Program-made: the position numbers and the translations under genes
DNA from: Cupriavidus sp. U2
GTDB taxonomy: Bacteria > Pseudomonadota > Gammaproteobacteria > Burkholderiales > Burkholderiaceae
Length of the DNA stretch: 64,000 nucleotides
Direction of reading: 5' to 3'
NCBI RefSeq assembly: GCF_009663685.2
Contig: NZ_RCOG02000015.1
Location: 22,490-86,489, forward strand
Shown here: positions 24,162-33,842 of the stretch, in pieces
How the letters are laid out: every line of letters starts with the position of its first letter
Numbering within the stretch: the stretch's first letter is position 1
The notes under the pieces: model-generated
The model's database searches: none
Told to the model about the DNA's origin: nothing
The model's input: the letters and a program-made list of their open reading frames with translations, nothing else

Positions 24162-25526
24162 ATGAAAGCAGAGCGTTGGGCCTACGAGAGCCTCGAAGTC
24201 TATGTGTGGGAAGGCCAGTACGACATTGCCGACCGCGTGGCGCGATTCCTGACGCCGCTGGGGACCGAGGTGATTCGTGCCGGGGCGCTGGACGCGCTGC
24301 CGAACGAGGCGCGCGTGAAGCCGTGCATTGCCGTGATCAGCGCATCGGCGATCGGCTCGGCCAAGTTCACGCTGGACTGGGAAGCCGCCCACGGCATGCC
24401 GGTGATCTGGGTGGGCGCGCCGGACCGCGAGACCGATCCGGGCCGCTTTCCGCCCGAGTATGCGTACATCCTGCCGCACGACTTCAATGGCGGCGACCTG
24501 CGCAACCAGATCGTCAAGCTGATGCCGCAGCTGCTGGCCGCCGGCGAGGCACGTCCCGACGTGGCCGACCTGGTGGCCGGATCGCCGGCCATGCAGGAGT
24601 TGCTGGAACAGGTGGAGACCTTCGCCAACTTCGACAGCAACGTGATGCTGTACGGAGAGACCGGCGCGGGCAAGGAGCGCATCGCACGGCTGTTCCACGA
24701 GCGCAACAGCCAGTATGGCAAGGGGCCGTTCGTCGCCGTGAACTGCGGGGCGATTCCCGACGGACTGTTCGAGTCGCAGTTCTTCGGCCATGCCAAGGGC
24801 GCCTTCACCGGCGCCATGTTTGCGCACCGGGGGTTTTTCGAACAGGCTACCGGCGGCACGCTGTTCCTGGACGAGATCGGCGACCTCCCACTGTTCCAGC
24901 AGGTCAAGCTGCTGCGCGTGCTGGAGGAAAACGCGCTGACGCGGCTGGGATCGACCATGGCCGTGAAGCTCGATTTCAGGCTGGTGGCGGCCACCAACAA
25001 GGACCTGCGCGAGGCGGTGCGCGAGGGCCGCTTCCGGGCCGACCTGTATTTCCGGCTGGCGGTGATCGAGTTGCGCATCCCGAGCCTGGAGGATCGTGGC
25101 CCGGGCGACAAGGTGGGCCTGCTGCAATCGTTCCTGCGCCACATGATGGGCGCGGCCGCCTACGATGCGCTGCCGCCCATGCCCGACTGGCTCAAGGGGG
25201 CCGTGGGCACGGCGTTCTTCGTCGGTAACGTGCGCGAGCTGCGCAACCTGGCCGAGCGCGTGGGCATCACCGCGCGGCAGTATGGCGGCTGGGACGAGGA
25301 CCGCATACGGCCGCTGTTCCGGGGGCTGCGTCCGGGTGCGTTCGATGGTTCCGAGCGGGGCGATCCGCGCGCCGATGTCGAGGAGCGCCGCCGCATCATC
25401 GCCGCGCTCGACGCCAACGGCTGGCGGCGCCAGGATACGGCTGCCTGCCTGGGCATCAGCCGCAAGGTGCTGCGGGAGAAGATGCGCAAGTTCCAGATCG
25501 CCGACAGCGAGGCGGAGCCGGTCTGA
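24162..25526 (+). CDS. Sigma-54-dependent activator ending the Tad locus
   Basis: Enhancer-binding protein of 454 residues. The N-terminal domain (about 1-125) looks receiver-shaped but lacks an obvious acidic pocket and phospho-acceptor Asp. The AAA+ domain has Walker A GETGAGKE (165-172), the sigma-54 contact loop GAFTGA (213-218) and Walker [12 protein letters not shown] (231-241). A Fis-type helix-turn-helix lies near 415-445 ([17 protein letters not shown]). The intact GAFTGA means it should activate sigma-54 RNA polymerase. It begins 13 bp after tadG, so Tad genes are the natural target. Confidence 0.92.
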   Translation: MKAERWAYESLEVYVWEGQYDIADRVARFLTPLGTEVIRAGALDALPNEARVKPCIAVISASAIGSAKFTLDWEAAHGMPVIWVGAPDRETDPGRFPPEYAYILPHDFNGGDLRNQIVKLMPQLLAAGEARPDVADLVAGSPAMQELLEQVETFANFDSNVMLYGETGAGKERIARLFHERNSQYGKGPFVAVNCGAIPDGLFESQFFGHAKGAFTGAMFAHRGFFEQATGGTLFLDEIGDLPLFQQVKLLRVLEENALTRLGSTMAVKLDFRLVAATNKDLREAVREGRFRADLYFRLAVIELRIPSLEDRGPGDKVGLLQSFLRHMMGAAAYDALPPMPDWLKGAVGTAFFVGNVRELRNLAERVGITARQYGGWDEDRIRPLFRGLRPGAFDGSERGDPRADVEERRRIIAALDANGWRRQDTAACLGISRKVLREKMRKFQIADSEAEPV

Positions 25527-25612
25527 AGGCCGCCTGCCGGCATCGGGACGTTATGATGCGGGACCGCACGGCAAGGCCGTGCATTACGCGCCACCGCGCC
25601 GAAGGACCCGAA

Positions 25613-26758
25613 TTGCGTTTTCTCCACACCGCCGACTGGCATCTCGGTCGGCTTTTCCATGCCCGCAGCCTGATCGAAGACCAGGCGCACGTGCTCGACC
25701 AGTTCGTGGCGCTGGTGCGCGAGGTGCGGCCCGATGCCGTGCTGATTGCCGGCGACGTCTACGATCGCGCGGTGCCGCCGCCCGAGGCCGTGGCGCTGCT
25801 GGACGACGTGCTGGCGCGCATCGTGGTGGAAGCCGATGTGCCGGTGGTGATGATCGCGGGCAACCACGACAGCGCGCAGCGGCTGGATTTCGGCGCGCGT
25901 CTGCTGGCCGCGCGCGGCCTGCATGTGGCGGGCCGCACGGGGCCGGAAGCGGCTTGTGTGTCGCTGCGCGACGCCCACGGCGAAGTGCGGATCTACGCGT
26001 TGCCGTATGCGGAGCCGGCGGTGGTGCGCGACGCGCTCGGTGTCGAGCTGTCATCGCACGAGGCGGCGCTGGGCGCGCAACTCGACGCGATCCGGGCCAG
26101 CCATCCGGCCGGCGTGCGCGCCGTGGCGGTGGGACACGCATTCGTGGTGGGCGGCGCGGTCAGTGAATCGGAACGGCCGCTGTCGGTGGGCGGCAGCGGG
26201 GCGGTGGGGGCGGACCTGTTCCACGGTTTCGACTTCGTGGCACTGGGCCACCTGCACCGGCCGCAGACCATCGGCGAGCGGATTCATTACGCCGGGTCGC
26301 TGCTCAAGTATTCGCTGTCGGAAGCCGATCACCACAAGACCGTGTCGCTGGTCGAACTGGACGATAAAGGCGCCGTGCGCATCGAGCCCATCGCATTGAA
26401 GCCGCGCCGCGACCTGCGCATCCTGACCGGCGAACTGGCCGCGCTGGTGGAGGCGGGCCTGGCGGACGCGCGCCGCGACGACTACGTCCATGCGGTGCTG
26501 ACCGATACCGGCGCGCTGCTGGACCCGATGGCGCGGCTGCGCGAGGCGTATCCGAACGCGCTGGCGATCGAACGCGCCATCCTGGCACGCAGCGGGCAGG
26601 CCGGCGAGGCGGGCCGGCGCATGCGCGAGCTGGACACCGGCAGTCTGTTTGCGAATTTCTTCCGCGAAGTGGCTGACGCGGACCTGGACGGCGACCAACG
26701 CCGCGCACTGGACCATCTTCTGGCCGGTATGGAGGCTTCGGAAAGGGAATCGGCATGA
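25613..26758 (+). CDS. sbcD: Exonuclease SbcCD subunit D
   Basis: Mre11-type nuclease of 381 residues. The phosphodiesterase motifs are all present: RFLHTADWHLG at the N-terminus, AGDVYDRA, AGNHDS, and GHLHRPQ near residue 220, which bind the two metal ions. The start is TTG 25613, set by GAAGGA at 25600-25605 and by the family-standard RFLHTADWHLG directly after it. SbcCD cleaves hairpins and protein-blocked DNA ends. It overlaps sbcC by 4 bases. Confidence 0.95.
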   Translation: MRFLHTADWHLGRLFHARSLIEDQAHVLDQFVALVREVRPDAVLIAGDVYDRAVPPPEAVALLDDVLARIVVEADVPVVMIAGNHDSAQRLDFGARLLAARGLHVAGRTGPEAACVSLRDAHGEVRIYALPYAEPAVVRDALGVELSSHEAALGAQLDAIRASHPAGVRAVAVGHAFVVGGAVSESERPLSVGGSGAVGADLFHGFDFVALGHLHRPQTIGERIHYAGSLLKYSLSEADHHKTVSLVELDDKGAVRIEPIALKPRRDLRILTGELAALVEAGLADARRDDYVHAVLTDTGALLDPMARLREAYPNALAIERAILARSGQAGEAGRRMRELDTGSLFANFFREVADADLDGDQRRALDHLLAGMEASERESA

Positions 26759-29700
26759 AACCGCTGTACCTGAGGTTGCAGGCTTTCGGTCCGTTTGCCG
26801 CCACCGAGACCATCGATTTCACGCGGCTCGGCGAGCAGGCGTTCTTCCTGATCCACGGACCCACGGGCGCGGGCAAGACCACGCTGCTGGATGCCATCTG
26901 CTTTGCGCTCTACGGCGATACGTCGGGCGGCGAGCGCAGCGCACAGGACATGCGCAGCGCCAATGCCGACCCAGCGCTGCGCACCGAAGTCACGCTGGAA
27001 TTCGGGCTGGGGGCGATGCACTACCGCGTGTCGCGCTCGCCCACGCAGGACCGCCCCAGCCAGCGCGCGGCGGGCGGTTTCGTCAAGGAAGCCGCCAAGG
27101 CGCAGCTGGACGTGATGCTCGACGGCGCCTGGAAGAGCCACGCCAGCCAGCCGGGCCGCGTCAGCGACGCCGTGCGCGATCTGCTGGGCTTCGACAGCGC
27201 GCAGTTCCGGCAGGTCATCGTGCTGCCACAGGGCCGCTTTCGCGAGCTGCTGACCGCCGATTCGCGAGCGCGCCAGGGCATCCTGGAGCGGCTGTTCCAT
27301 ACCGAGCTGTATCGCCGCGTGGAAGAACAGCTCAAGGAGCAGGCCGCCAGCATCCGGCGCGAGGCCGAGCAGATTGCCGTGCGCCGCAAGACGTTGCTGG
27401 ACCAGCACGGGCTGGCGTCGATCGACGCCCTGACCGATCGCATCGACGCGCTGCAGATCACGCTGGCCGAACTGCTGCGCCGCGAGGACGTCGCGCGCGC
27501 CGACAGCGAGGCCGCGCAGGCGTCGCTGCGCAAGGGCGAGCTCGAACATACCCAGATCAAGGCCTGGCGCGAAGCCGAGGGCGCGCATGCCATGCTGAAT
27601 GCCAAGGTGGCGGCCGTGGACGGCGATCGCGCGCGGCTGCAGGCGGCGCGGCGCGCCGCGCAGGTCACGCCGGCGGTGCAGCAACTGCAGGCAGCCCGGC
27701 AGGATCAGGCCAGGGTGCGCGCGGCCCAGGCGCAAGCCGAGACATCGGCCACGCGGGCCGCGCAGGCGGCGGAAACTGCCGCCCGTGCGCTGCGCGCCGA
27801 ACTGTCGCGCCAGGAGGCCCGGGCCGCCGCGCAACGCACGGTGACCCGGCTCGAACACCTGCTGCCGCACGCTCGCAGGCTGGAGGTGCAGCGCAATGCC
27901 GTGGCACAGGCCGGCACCACGCTGGCCATGGCGCAGTCGGCTTGCGCGGCGAAGATCGACGCTTTCCAGGCCGCCGCCAGGGCGCTCAAGGCGCTGGAGG
28001 CCGATGCCGAACAGGCGCGCGCGGGCGCGGCGGGGATGCAGGCGCTGCAGTTGCGGCTGGAACAGGCCCGCGAGCGCGCCGCCCGCATTGCGAAATACCG
28101 CCAGATCGAGGCCGAGCTTGGGCCGCTGCGCGCGGCACTGGCGTCCAGCGAGGCGCTGAAGCGCGCTGCCACCGAAGCCCGCGATGCGGCGCGCGTGGCC
28201 ATGCGCCAGGCCGAGGTGGACTGGCGCCACGGGCAGGCCGCGCGCCTGGCCGGCAGCGTCCGGCGCGGCGAGCCGTGCCCGGTGTGCGGCGGCAAGGATC
28301 ATCCGGCACTGGCGCAACAGACGCTGGCGCTGGTGACCGACGACGATCTCGATGCCGCACGGCTGGCGTTGCAGAAGGCCGAGGATGCGCTGGCCGAGGC
28401 CAGCACCGCGCACCAGCGGGCGGGCGCCAGCGCCGCGCAATGGCAGGCGCGGCTGGCGGATCTGATCGAGGCCGCTGGCGATGTTTCCGGGGCGGGCGCC
28501 AGCGCGCTCGATGCCGAGATCGCCGCGCTGGCCGAGGCTGCCCGCCAAGCCGAACAGGCAGGCAGGCGCGCCGAGGCGCTGGCGGCGCAGGCGGCGCACG
28601 CCCGCAAGGCCGTCGAGGCCGCCGAAGTGTTGGCCCAGGCTGCCGACACGGCCGCCCGCACAGCCGCGCAGGAACACGCGCGGCTGGATGGCGAATGGCG
28701 GGCCGCCTGCGAACAGGTGCCCGAGGATTCGCGCGACCCCGATACGATGACGGCCGCGCTGGAGGCTGCCCGGCGCGAAGCCGGCGCGCTCGAAGCCGCA
28801 TTGCAGGCTGCACAGGGCGCCGAGCGCGACGCCGTCGCGCTGCAGGCCGCAACGGCGGCGGCGCTGGCGTCCGCGCGGGACAACGTCACCCAGGCCGACG
28901 CGCGCGTCACCGAGCGCGAGGCGGCATTGGCCGACGCCATGCGCGCGGCCGCCTTCGACCATGAAGACGCTTACGCTGCCGCGTGCCTGTCCGCCGACGA
29001 CATGTCGGCGCTGGACGATGCGATCCGTGCGTTCGATGTCGAGCTGGCCCGTGCAGCCGAATGGCATGCCCGCACCGCCGCCATCGCCCAGGCGTTGCAG
29101 GTCCCCGACATGCCCGCGCTGCTGGCCACGCGCGACCAGGCGGCCGTGAGGCTCGAAGCCGCCATCCGCGAGCGCAGCGAAGTGGCCGCGTCGCGCGACA
29201 CGCTGCTGCAATGCAAGGGGCAGGTGGAATCGCTGGCGGCCGAAGGGCGCGAGGTGGAAACGCGCTATGCGGTGCTGGGCCGCCTGTCGGAAGTGGCCAA
29301 TGGCAACAATCCGCGCCGCATGACGTTCCAACGCTTTGTCCTGGCGACGCTGCTCGACGAGGTGCTGGAGGCGGCGTCGCTGCGCTTGCTGCGCATGAGC
29401 CGCGGCCGCTACGCGCTGCAGCGCGTGCGCGAGCAGGGGGACCAGCGCATGGCCGGCGGGCTGGACCTGGAGGTGTTCGACCACGACACCGGCACCACCC
29501 GGCCGGCCAACACGCTTTCGGGTGGCGAGGGCTTTCTGGCGTCGCTATCCTTGGCGCTGGGGCTCGCCGACGTGGTGCAGTCGCGCGCCGGCGGCATCCA
29601 GCTCGACACGCTGTTCGTGGACGAAGGGTTCGGCACGCTCGATCCGGAAAGCCTGGACTTCGCCATCCGCACGCTGCTCGATCTTCAGCAGGCCGGCCGG

Positions 29701-29808
29701 CTGGTCGGCATCATCTCGCACGTGGCAGAGTTGCGCGAACGGATCGATGTGCGGCTCGAGGTACGCCCCGGCGCGAACGGCAGCCAGGCGGTGCTGCGCT
29801 TGCCCTGA
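26755..29808 (+). CDS. sbcC: Exonuclease SbcCD subunit C
   Basis: Rad50-type ATPase of 1017 residues. Walker A GPTGAGKTT lies near residue 36. Two long alanine/arginine/glutamine-rich coiled-coil arms flank the zinc hook CPVC (C508, C511). The ABC signature LSGGEGFLASLSLALGLADVVQ and Walker B LDTLFVDEGFGTLDPE are near the C-terminus. ATP-driven dimerisation controls the SbcD nuclease. The start ATG overlaps the sbcD stop (ATGA), giving a two-gene operon. Confidence 0.95.
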   Translation: MKPLYLRLQAFGPFAATETIDFTRLGEQAFFLIHGPTGAGKTTLLDAICFALYGDTSGGERSAQDMRSANADPALRTEVTLEFGLGAMHYRVSRSPTQDRPSQRAAGGFVKEAAKAQLDVMLDGAWKSHASQPGRVSDAVRDLLGFDSAQFRQVIVLPQGRFRELLTADSRARQGILERLFHTELYRRVEEQLKEQAASIRREAEQIAVRRKTLLDQHGLASIDALTDRIDALQITLAELLRREDVARADSEAAQASLRKGELEHTQIKAWREAEGAHAMLNAKVAAVDGDRARLQAARRAAQVTPAVQQLQAARQDQARVRAAQAQAETSATRAAQAAETAARALRAELSRQEARAAAQRTVTRLEHLLPHARRLEVQRNAVAQAGTTLAMAQSACAAKIDAFQAAARALKALEADAEQARAGAAGMQALQLRLEQARERAARIAKYRQIEAELGPLRAALASSEALKRAATEARDAARVAMRQAEVDWRHGQAARLAGSVRRGEPCPVCGGKDHPALAQQTLALVTDDDLDAARLALQKAEDALAEASTAHQRAGASAAQWQARLADLIEAAGDVSGAGASALDAEIAALAEAARQAEQAGRRAEALAAQAAHARKAVEAAEVLAQAADTAARTAAQEHARLDGEWRAACEQVPEDSRDPDTMTAALEAARREAGALEAALQAAQGAERDAVALQAATAAALASARDNVTQADARVTEREAALADAMRAAAFDHEDAYAAACLSADDMSALDDAIRAFDVELARAAEWHARTAAIAQALQVPDMPALLATRDQAAVRLEAAIRERSEVAASRDTLLQCKGQVESLAAEGREVETRYAVLGRLSEVANGNNPRRMTFQRFVLATLLDEVLEAASLRLLRMSRGRYALQRVREQGDQRMAGGLDLEVFDHDTGTTRPANTLSGGEGFLASLSLALGLADVVQSRAGGIQLDTLFVDEGFGTLDPESLDFAIRTLLDLQQAGRLVGIISHVAELRERIDVRLEVRPGANGSQAVLRLP

Positions 29809-30154
29809 GCGTGCGCTGCGTGCGCCGGGCGTGACCGATTATCGCCCGCCACGCGCAGACCCTTATTGACCCTGTTTTGACGCCGGGTGTAACCTTTGTT
29901 CATTCTGCGAATTGGGGTTCGTATAGCGAACACCGCTGCACGCCCGATCCGCCGACCATCACCGAAGCCGCCGCAAGACGGCTCATCAAGACAACTGCAA
30001 GATTGTGGACCCTGTCCCGATGTCGTCGCCGTGCCGAGCACGGGGTCGGCGCGCGGGACGCCCGTCCGAGCAGTCTGCCGGAGACATCTTTGCGTGCCGC
30101 CCCTCTTGCGGCCGGTCCCGGCGCGATGCCGGACCCTTCCGTACTGGAACGCAA
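29809..30154. promoter_or_regulatory. pcaIJF promoter region with tandem PcaR-like operators
   Basis: 346 bp without a gene. GTTCATTCTGCGAAT (29899-29913) and GTTCGTATAGCGAAC (29917-29931) are two 15-bp dyads 18 bp apart that share GTTC-N7-GCGAA; the second is a nearly perfect inverted repeat. They resemble PcaR/PobR-type (IclR) sites. TTGACC (29866-29871) and TGTAAC (29888-29893) 16 bp apart could be the -35 and -10. The remaining leader to 30154 shows nothing further. Confidence 0.6.
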
Positions 30155-30838
30155 GTGATCAACAAGCTATATGACTCGGTGGAAGCGGCAGTGGCCGGCA
30201 TCCACGACGGCGCCACGATCCTGATCGGCGGCTTTGGCCTGGCTGGCATGCCGGCGGAACTGATCGACGCGGTGATCGCCCAGGGGGCGCGTGACCTGAC
30301 CATCGTCAACAACAACGCCGGCAATGGCGACACGGGCCTGGCGGCACTGCTGAAGACCAAGCGCGTGCGCAAGATCATTTGCTCGTTCCCGCGGCAGGTG
30401 GATTCGTATGTGTTCGATTCGCTGTTCCATGCGGGCGAGATCGAACTGGAACTGGTGCCGCAGGGCAACCTGGCCGAGCGCATCCGCGCCGCCGGTGCCG
30501 GCATTGGCGGTTTCTTCACGCGCACGGCCTACGGCACGCCGCTGGCCGAAGGCAAGGAAACGCGCATCATCGACGGCCAGGGTTATGTGTTCGAAAAGCC
30601 GATCCACGCCGACTTCGCGCTGATCAAGGCCGACACGGCAGACCGCTGGGGCAACCTGACCTACCGCAAGACCGCACGCAACTTCGGCCCGATCATGGCC
30701 ATGGCTGCCAAGTGCGCGATCGTGCAGGTCAGCCACGTCGTCGAACTGGGCGACATGAACCCCGAGCACATCGTCACGCCGGGCCTGTTCGTCAAGCGTG
30801 TGGTCAAGGTGGGCGGCTCGGCTGCCCAGGCCGCCTGA
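30155..30838 (+). CDS. pcaI: 3-oxoadipate CoA-transferase subunit A
   Basis: Alpha subunit of 227 residues. The family-I CoA-transferase pattern INKLYDSVEAAVAGIHDGATILIGGFGLAGMP starts at the N-terminus; GNLAERIRAAGAGIGGFFTRTAYGT and ADTADRWGNLTYRKTARNFGPIMA are characteristic. Start GTG 30155 directly precedes the conserved INKLY. With PcaJ it transfers CoA from succinyl-CoA to 3-oxoadipate. A succinyl-CoA:acetoacetate transferase (ScoA) is an alternative, but pcaF downstream favours the 3-oxoadipate role. Confidence 0.88.
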   Translation: MINKLYDSVEAAVAGIHDGATILIGGFGLAGMPAELIDAVIAQGARDLTIVNNNAGNGDTGLAALLKTKRVRKIICSFPRQVDSYVFDSLFHAGEIELELVPQGNLAERIRAAGAGIGGFFTRTAYGTPLAEGKETRIIDGQGYVFEKPIHADFALIKADTADRWGNLTYRKTARNFGPIMAMAAKCAIVQVSHVVELGDMNPEHIVTPGLFVKRVVKVGGSAAQAA

Positions 30839-30857
30839 GCTTAGAAGGAGAAAGAAC

Positions 30858-31505
30858 ATGCAACGCCTGACCCGCGACCAGATGGCCGCCCGCGTGGCCA
30901 AAGACATTCCGGACGGTGCCGTGGTGAACCTCGGCATCGGCCTGCCCACCCTGGTTGGCAACCATCTGCCGGCTGACAAGGAAATCCTGCTGCACAGCGA
31001 AAACGGCCTGCTGGGCATGGGCCCCGCCCCGGCTGCCGGTGAAGAAGACGGCGACCTGATCAACGCCGGCAAGCAGCCGGTGACGATCAAGGCCGGTGGT
31101 TCGTACTTCCACCACGCCGATTCGTTCGCGATGATGCGCGGCGGCCATCTTGACTACTGTGTGCTGGGCGGCTTCCAGGTGTCCGAAAAGGGCGACCTGG
31201 CCAACTGGCATACCGGTGCCCCCGGCGCCATTCCCGCCGTGGGCGGTGCGATGGACCTGGCAATCGGCGCCAAGCAGGTGTTCGTGATGATGGAGCACCT
31301 GACCAAGCAGGGCGAGAGCAAGATCGTGCCGGAATGCACCTATCCGCTGACCGGCATCGGCTGCGTGACGCGCATCTACACGGATCTGGCCACGCTCGAC
31401 GTGACGCCGGACGGCCTGGTTGCCCGCGACCTCGCGGAAGGCCTGTCGTTTGACGAACTGCAACGTCTGACCGGCGTGCCCCTGAAGCAGGCGCAAACCG
31501 CCTGA
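30858..31505 (+). CDS. pcaJ: 3-oxoadipate CoA-transferase subunit B
   Basis: Beta subunit of 215 residues carrying the catalytic glutamate (Glu48 in SENGLLGMGP) to which CoA becomes thioester-linked. AAGGAG at 30845-30850 precedes ATG 30858; the gap after pcaI is 19 bp. Conserved stretches include VVNLGIGLPTLVGN and GGHLDYCVLGGFQV. Works as a heterodimer with PcaI in the cytoplasm. Confidence 0.92.
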   Translation: MQRLTRDQMAARVAKDIPDGAVVNLGIGLPTLVGNHLPADKEILLHSENGLLGMGPAPAAGEEDGDLINAGKQPVTIKAGGSYFHHADSFAMMRGGHLDYCVLGGFQVSEKGDLANWHTGAPGAIPAVGGAMDLAIGAKQVFVMMEHLTKQGESKIVPECTYPLTGIGCVTRIYTDLATLDVTPDGLVARDLAEGLSFDELQRLTGVPLKQAQTA

Positions 31506-31543
31506 TCCACCACCCAGACCACCAAAACCGAGCGAGACAGAAC

Positions 31544-32746
31544 ATGAGCGACGCATTTATCGTTGACGCCATCCGTACCCCCATCGGCCGTTGCGGCGGC
31601 AGCCTGTCCGGCGTGCGCGCGGACGACCTCGGCGCGGTGCCCCTGAAGGCACTGATGGCACGCAACGCCGGCCTGGACTGGTCGGCCATCGACGACGTGA
31701 TCTACGGCAACGCCAACCAGGCGGGTGAAGACAACCGCAACGTGGCGCGCATGTCGGCACTGCTGGCCGGACTGCCGGAGGCCGTGCCGGGTTCGACGAT
31801 CAACCGCCTGTGCGGCTCGGGCATGGACGCCACCGGCACTGCCGCGCGCGCCATCAAGTCGGGCGAAACCAACCTGATGATCTCGGGCGGCGTGGAAAGC
31901 ATGAGCCGCGCCCCGTTCGTGATGGGCAAGGCCACGTCGGCGTTCTCGCGCCAGGCCGAGATCTTCGACACCACCATCGGCTGGCGCTTCATCAACCCGG
32001 CGATGCGTGCCGCCTACGGCGTGGACTCGATGCCCGAGACCGCCGAGAACGTGGCCACGGACTACAAGATCAGCCGCGAAGACCAGGACCTGATGGCGCT
32101 GCGCAGCCAGGAAAAGGCGTCGCGCGCCCAGGCCGACGGCACGCTGGCCCAGGAAATCACCGCCGTCACGATTCCGCAAAAGAAGGGCGACCCGATCGTG
32201 GTCGACCGCGACGAGCACCCGCGCGCCACCAGCATGGAGGCGCTGGCCAAGCTGCGCGGCGTGGTGCGCCCGGACGGCACCGTGACCGCCGGTAATGCCT
32301 CGGGCGTGAACGATGGCGCCTGCGCCATCCTGCTGGCCAGCGAAGCGGGCCTGAAGCAGCACAACCTGAAGCCGCGTGCCCGCATCGTCGGCATGGCCAC
32401 GGCCGGCGTGGCACCGCGCGTGATGGGTATCGGCCCGGCACCGGCCACCCAGAAGCTGATGAAGCAGCTGGGCATGTCGCTGGACCAGATCGACGTGATC
32501 GAACTGAACGAAGCGTTTGCCGCGCAAGGCCTGGCTGTGCTGCGTCAGCTGGGCATTGCCGACGACGACAAGCGCGTGAACCCGAACGGCGGCGCGATCG
32601 CCCTGGGCCACCCGCTGGGCATGAGCGGCGCGCGCCTGGTGACGACGGCGCTGTACCAGCTGGAGCGTACCGGCGGCCGTTTCGCGCTGTGCACGATGTG
32701 CATCGGCGTGGGCCAGGGTATCGCCATGGTGATCGAGCGGGTTTGA
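31544..32746 (+). CDS. pcaF: Beta-ketoadipyl-CoA thiolase
   Basis: Thiolase of 400 residues, the standard PcaF length. The nucleophilic Cys90 lies in [18 protein letters not shown], the His of [16 protein letters not shown] and the second Cys in [10 protein letters not shown] are all present. It cleaves beta-ketoadipyl-CoA to acetyl-CoA and succinyl-CoA, the last step of protocatechuate/catechol degradation. It sits 38 bp after pcaJ in the same operon. The [15 protein letters not shown] region near residue 17 is typical of PcaF/PaaE thiolases. Confidence 0.93.
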   Translation: MSDAFIVDAIRTPIGRCGGSLSGVRADDLGAVPLKALMARNAGLDWSAIDDVIYGNANQAGEDNRNVARMSALLAGLPEAVPGSTINRLCGSGMDATGTAARAIKSGETNLMISGGVESMSRAPFVMGKATSAFSRQAEIFDTTIGWRFINPAMRAAYGVDSMPETAENVATDYKISREDQDLMALRSQEKASRAQADGTLAQEITAVTIPQKKGDPIVVDRDEHPRATSMEALAKLRGVVRPDGTVTAGNASGVNDGACAILLASEAGLKQHNLKPRARIVGMATAGVAPRVMGIGPAPATQKLMKQLGMSLDQIDVIELNEAFAAQGLAVLRQLGIADDDKRVNPNGGAIALGHPLGMSGARLVTTALYQLERTGGRFALCTMCIGVGQGIAMVIERV

Positions 32747-32780
32747 TGGTTCAGGACTGAGTGCCGTCGTTGTGCGCGCC

Positions 32781-32803
32781 CCTCTCCCGCCTTGCGGGAG
32801 AGG
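32781..32803. terminator. Hairpin after pcaF
   Basis: A perfect 10-bp stem (CCTCTCCCGC at 32781-32790, GCGGGAGAGG at 32794-32803) with a 3-nt loop lies 35 bp past the pcaF stop. The sequence resembles the dispersed CTCTCCCGC...GCGGGAGAG elements of GC-rich beta-proteobacteria. No T-run, so it may be a repeat element acting as an mRNA end. Confidence 0.6.
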
Positions 32804-33001
32804 CTAGCAAACATGGGGCAACCGACCAGTTCATCATCCGCTTAATTCCCCTCGCTTCCCGCCGTTAATACAGGTGGGAAGTTTCAGTGGTGTCTCTTCC
32901 CCAACGAGGTAGAGCATTGCGGCCAGGCCGACGGGCTCGCCGGTCTTGCCGCATCTTTTTCTGACTGACCCGGCTCATGTGTGCCGGTGCGGAGTTCTGA
33001 G

Positions 33002-33733
33002 ATGTCCCTTCCCGTTGCCACGCTCGTCACCGGCGCCAGTTCCGGCATTGGCCGTGCGATTGCAGAAATGCTGCTCGCCGATGGTGTGACCCGTGTGATC
33101 AATGTCGACTATGCAGAGCCGACGTGGTCGCATCCGAACCTGACCTTTTTCCAGGCCGACCTGACCGACGCCGACGCCACGCGCGCGGTGGCGGAGACGG
33201 TGACCTCGCAGTTCGCGGTGACCCGGCTTGTCAACAACGCCGGCGCCACGCGTCCCGGCACGGCCGACACGGCCACCGCCGCTGATCTCGATTACGTCGT
33301 CGGCCTGACGCTGCAGGCCACGATGCTGCTGACCCAGGCCTGCCTGCCCGCCATGCGCGCGGCCGGCTTTGGGCGTATCGTCAACATGGCCTCGCGCGCG
33401 GCGCTGGGCAAGCCCGAGCGCGTGGTGTATTCCGCGGCCAAGGCGGGGCTGGTTGGCATGACCCGAACGCTGGCGATGGAGCTGGGCGGCGACGGCATCA
33501 CCGTCAACGCCGTGGCACCGGGTCCCATCGCCACCGAGCTGTTCCGAAAGAGCAATCCGGAGGGCAGCGAACAGACACGGCGCATCCTGGCAAGCATCGC
33601 CGTGAAGAGAATGGGAACGCCGGAAGACGTGGCGCGTGCCTCGCTGTTCTTCCTCGCCCCCGAGAATGGTTTCGTGACGGGACAAGTGCTGTACGTCTGC
33701 GGCGGAACCACGCTGGGGGTGGCACCCGTATAA
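33002..33733 (+). CDS. Short-chain dehydrogenase/reductase
   Basis: SDR oxidoreductase of 243 residues. The cofactor motif TGASSGIG (residues 11-18) and the structural motif NNAG are followed by the catalytic Ser in NMASRAALG and Tyr-Lys in YSAAK. An acidic residue after the second strand (NVDYAEP) suggests NAD(H) preference. The C-terminal GGTTLGVAPV is usual for FabG-like members. The gene stands alone between pcaF and the Bug protein, in the same direction; the substrate is not predictable. Confidence 0.9.
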   Translation: MSLPVATLVTGASSGIGRAIAEMLLADGVTRVINVDYAEPTWSHPNLTFFQADLTDADATRAVAETVTSQFAVTRLVNNAGATRPGTADTATAADLDYVVGLTLQATMLLTQACLPAMRAAGFGRIVNMASRAALGKPERVVYSAAKAGLVGMTRTLAMELGGDGITVNAVAPGPIATELFRKSNPEGSEQTRRILASIAVKRMGTPEDVARASLFFLAPENGFVTGQVLYVCGGTTLGVAPV

Positions 33734-33842
33734 GAAAGTTGCCCGCCCCAAGGCACGGGGTGGAATAGCGATACACAAGCATTGCGCCTGCGGCCGCTCA
33801 CAAGGTTCGTCCGCCGGTGTGCATCAATTCCTGGAGCACAAG

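Noticed and set aside
26482..29484. A 1000-codon minus-strand frame opposite sbcC.
   Set aside because: Shadow of the alanine/arginine-rich coiled-coil codons of SbcC; no RBS or recognisable domain.
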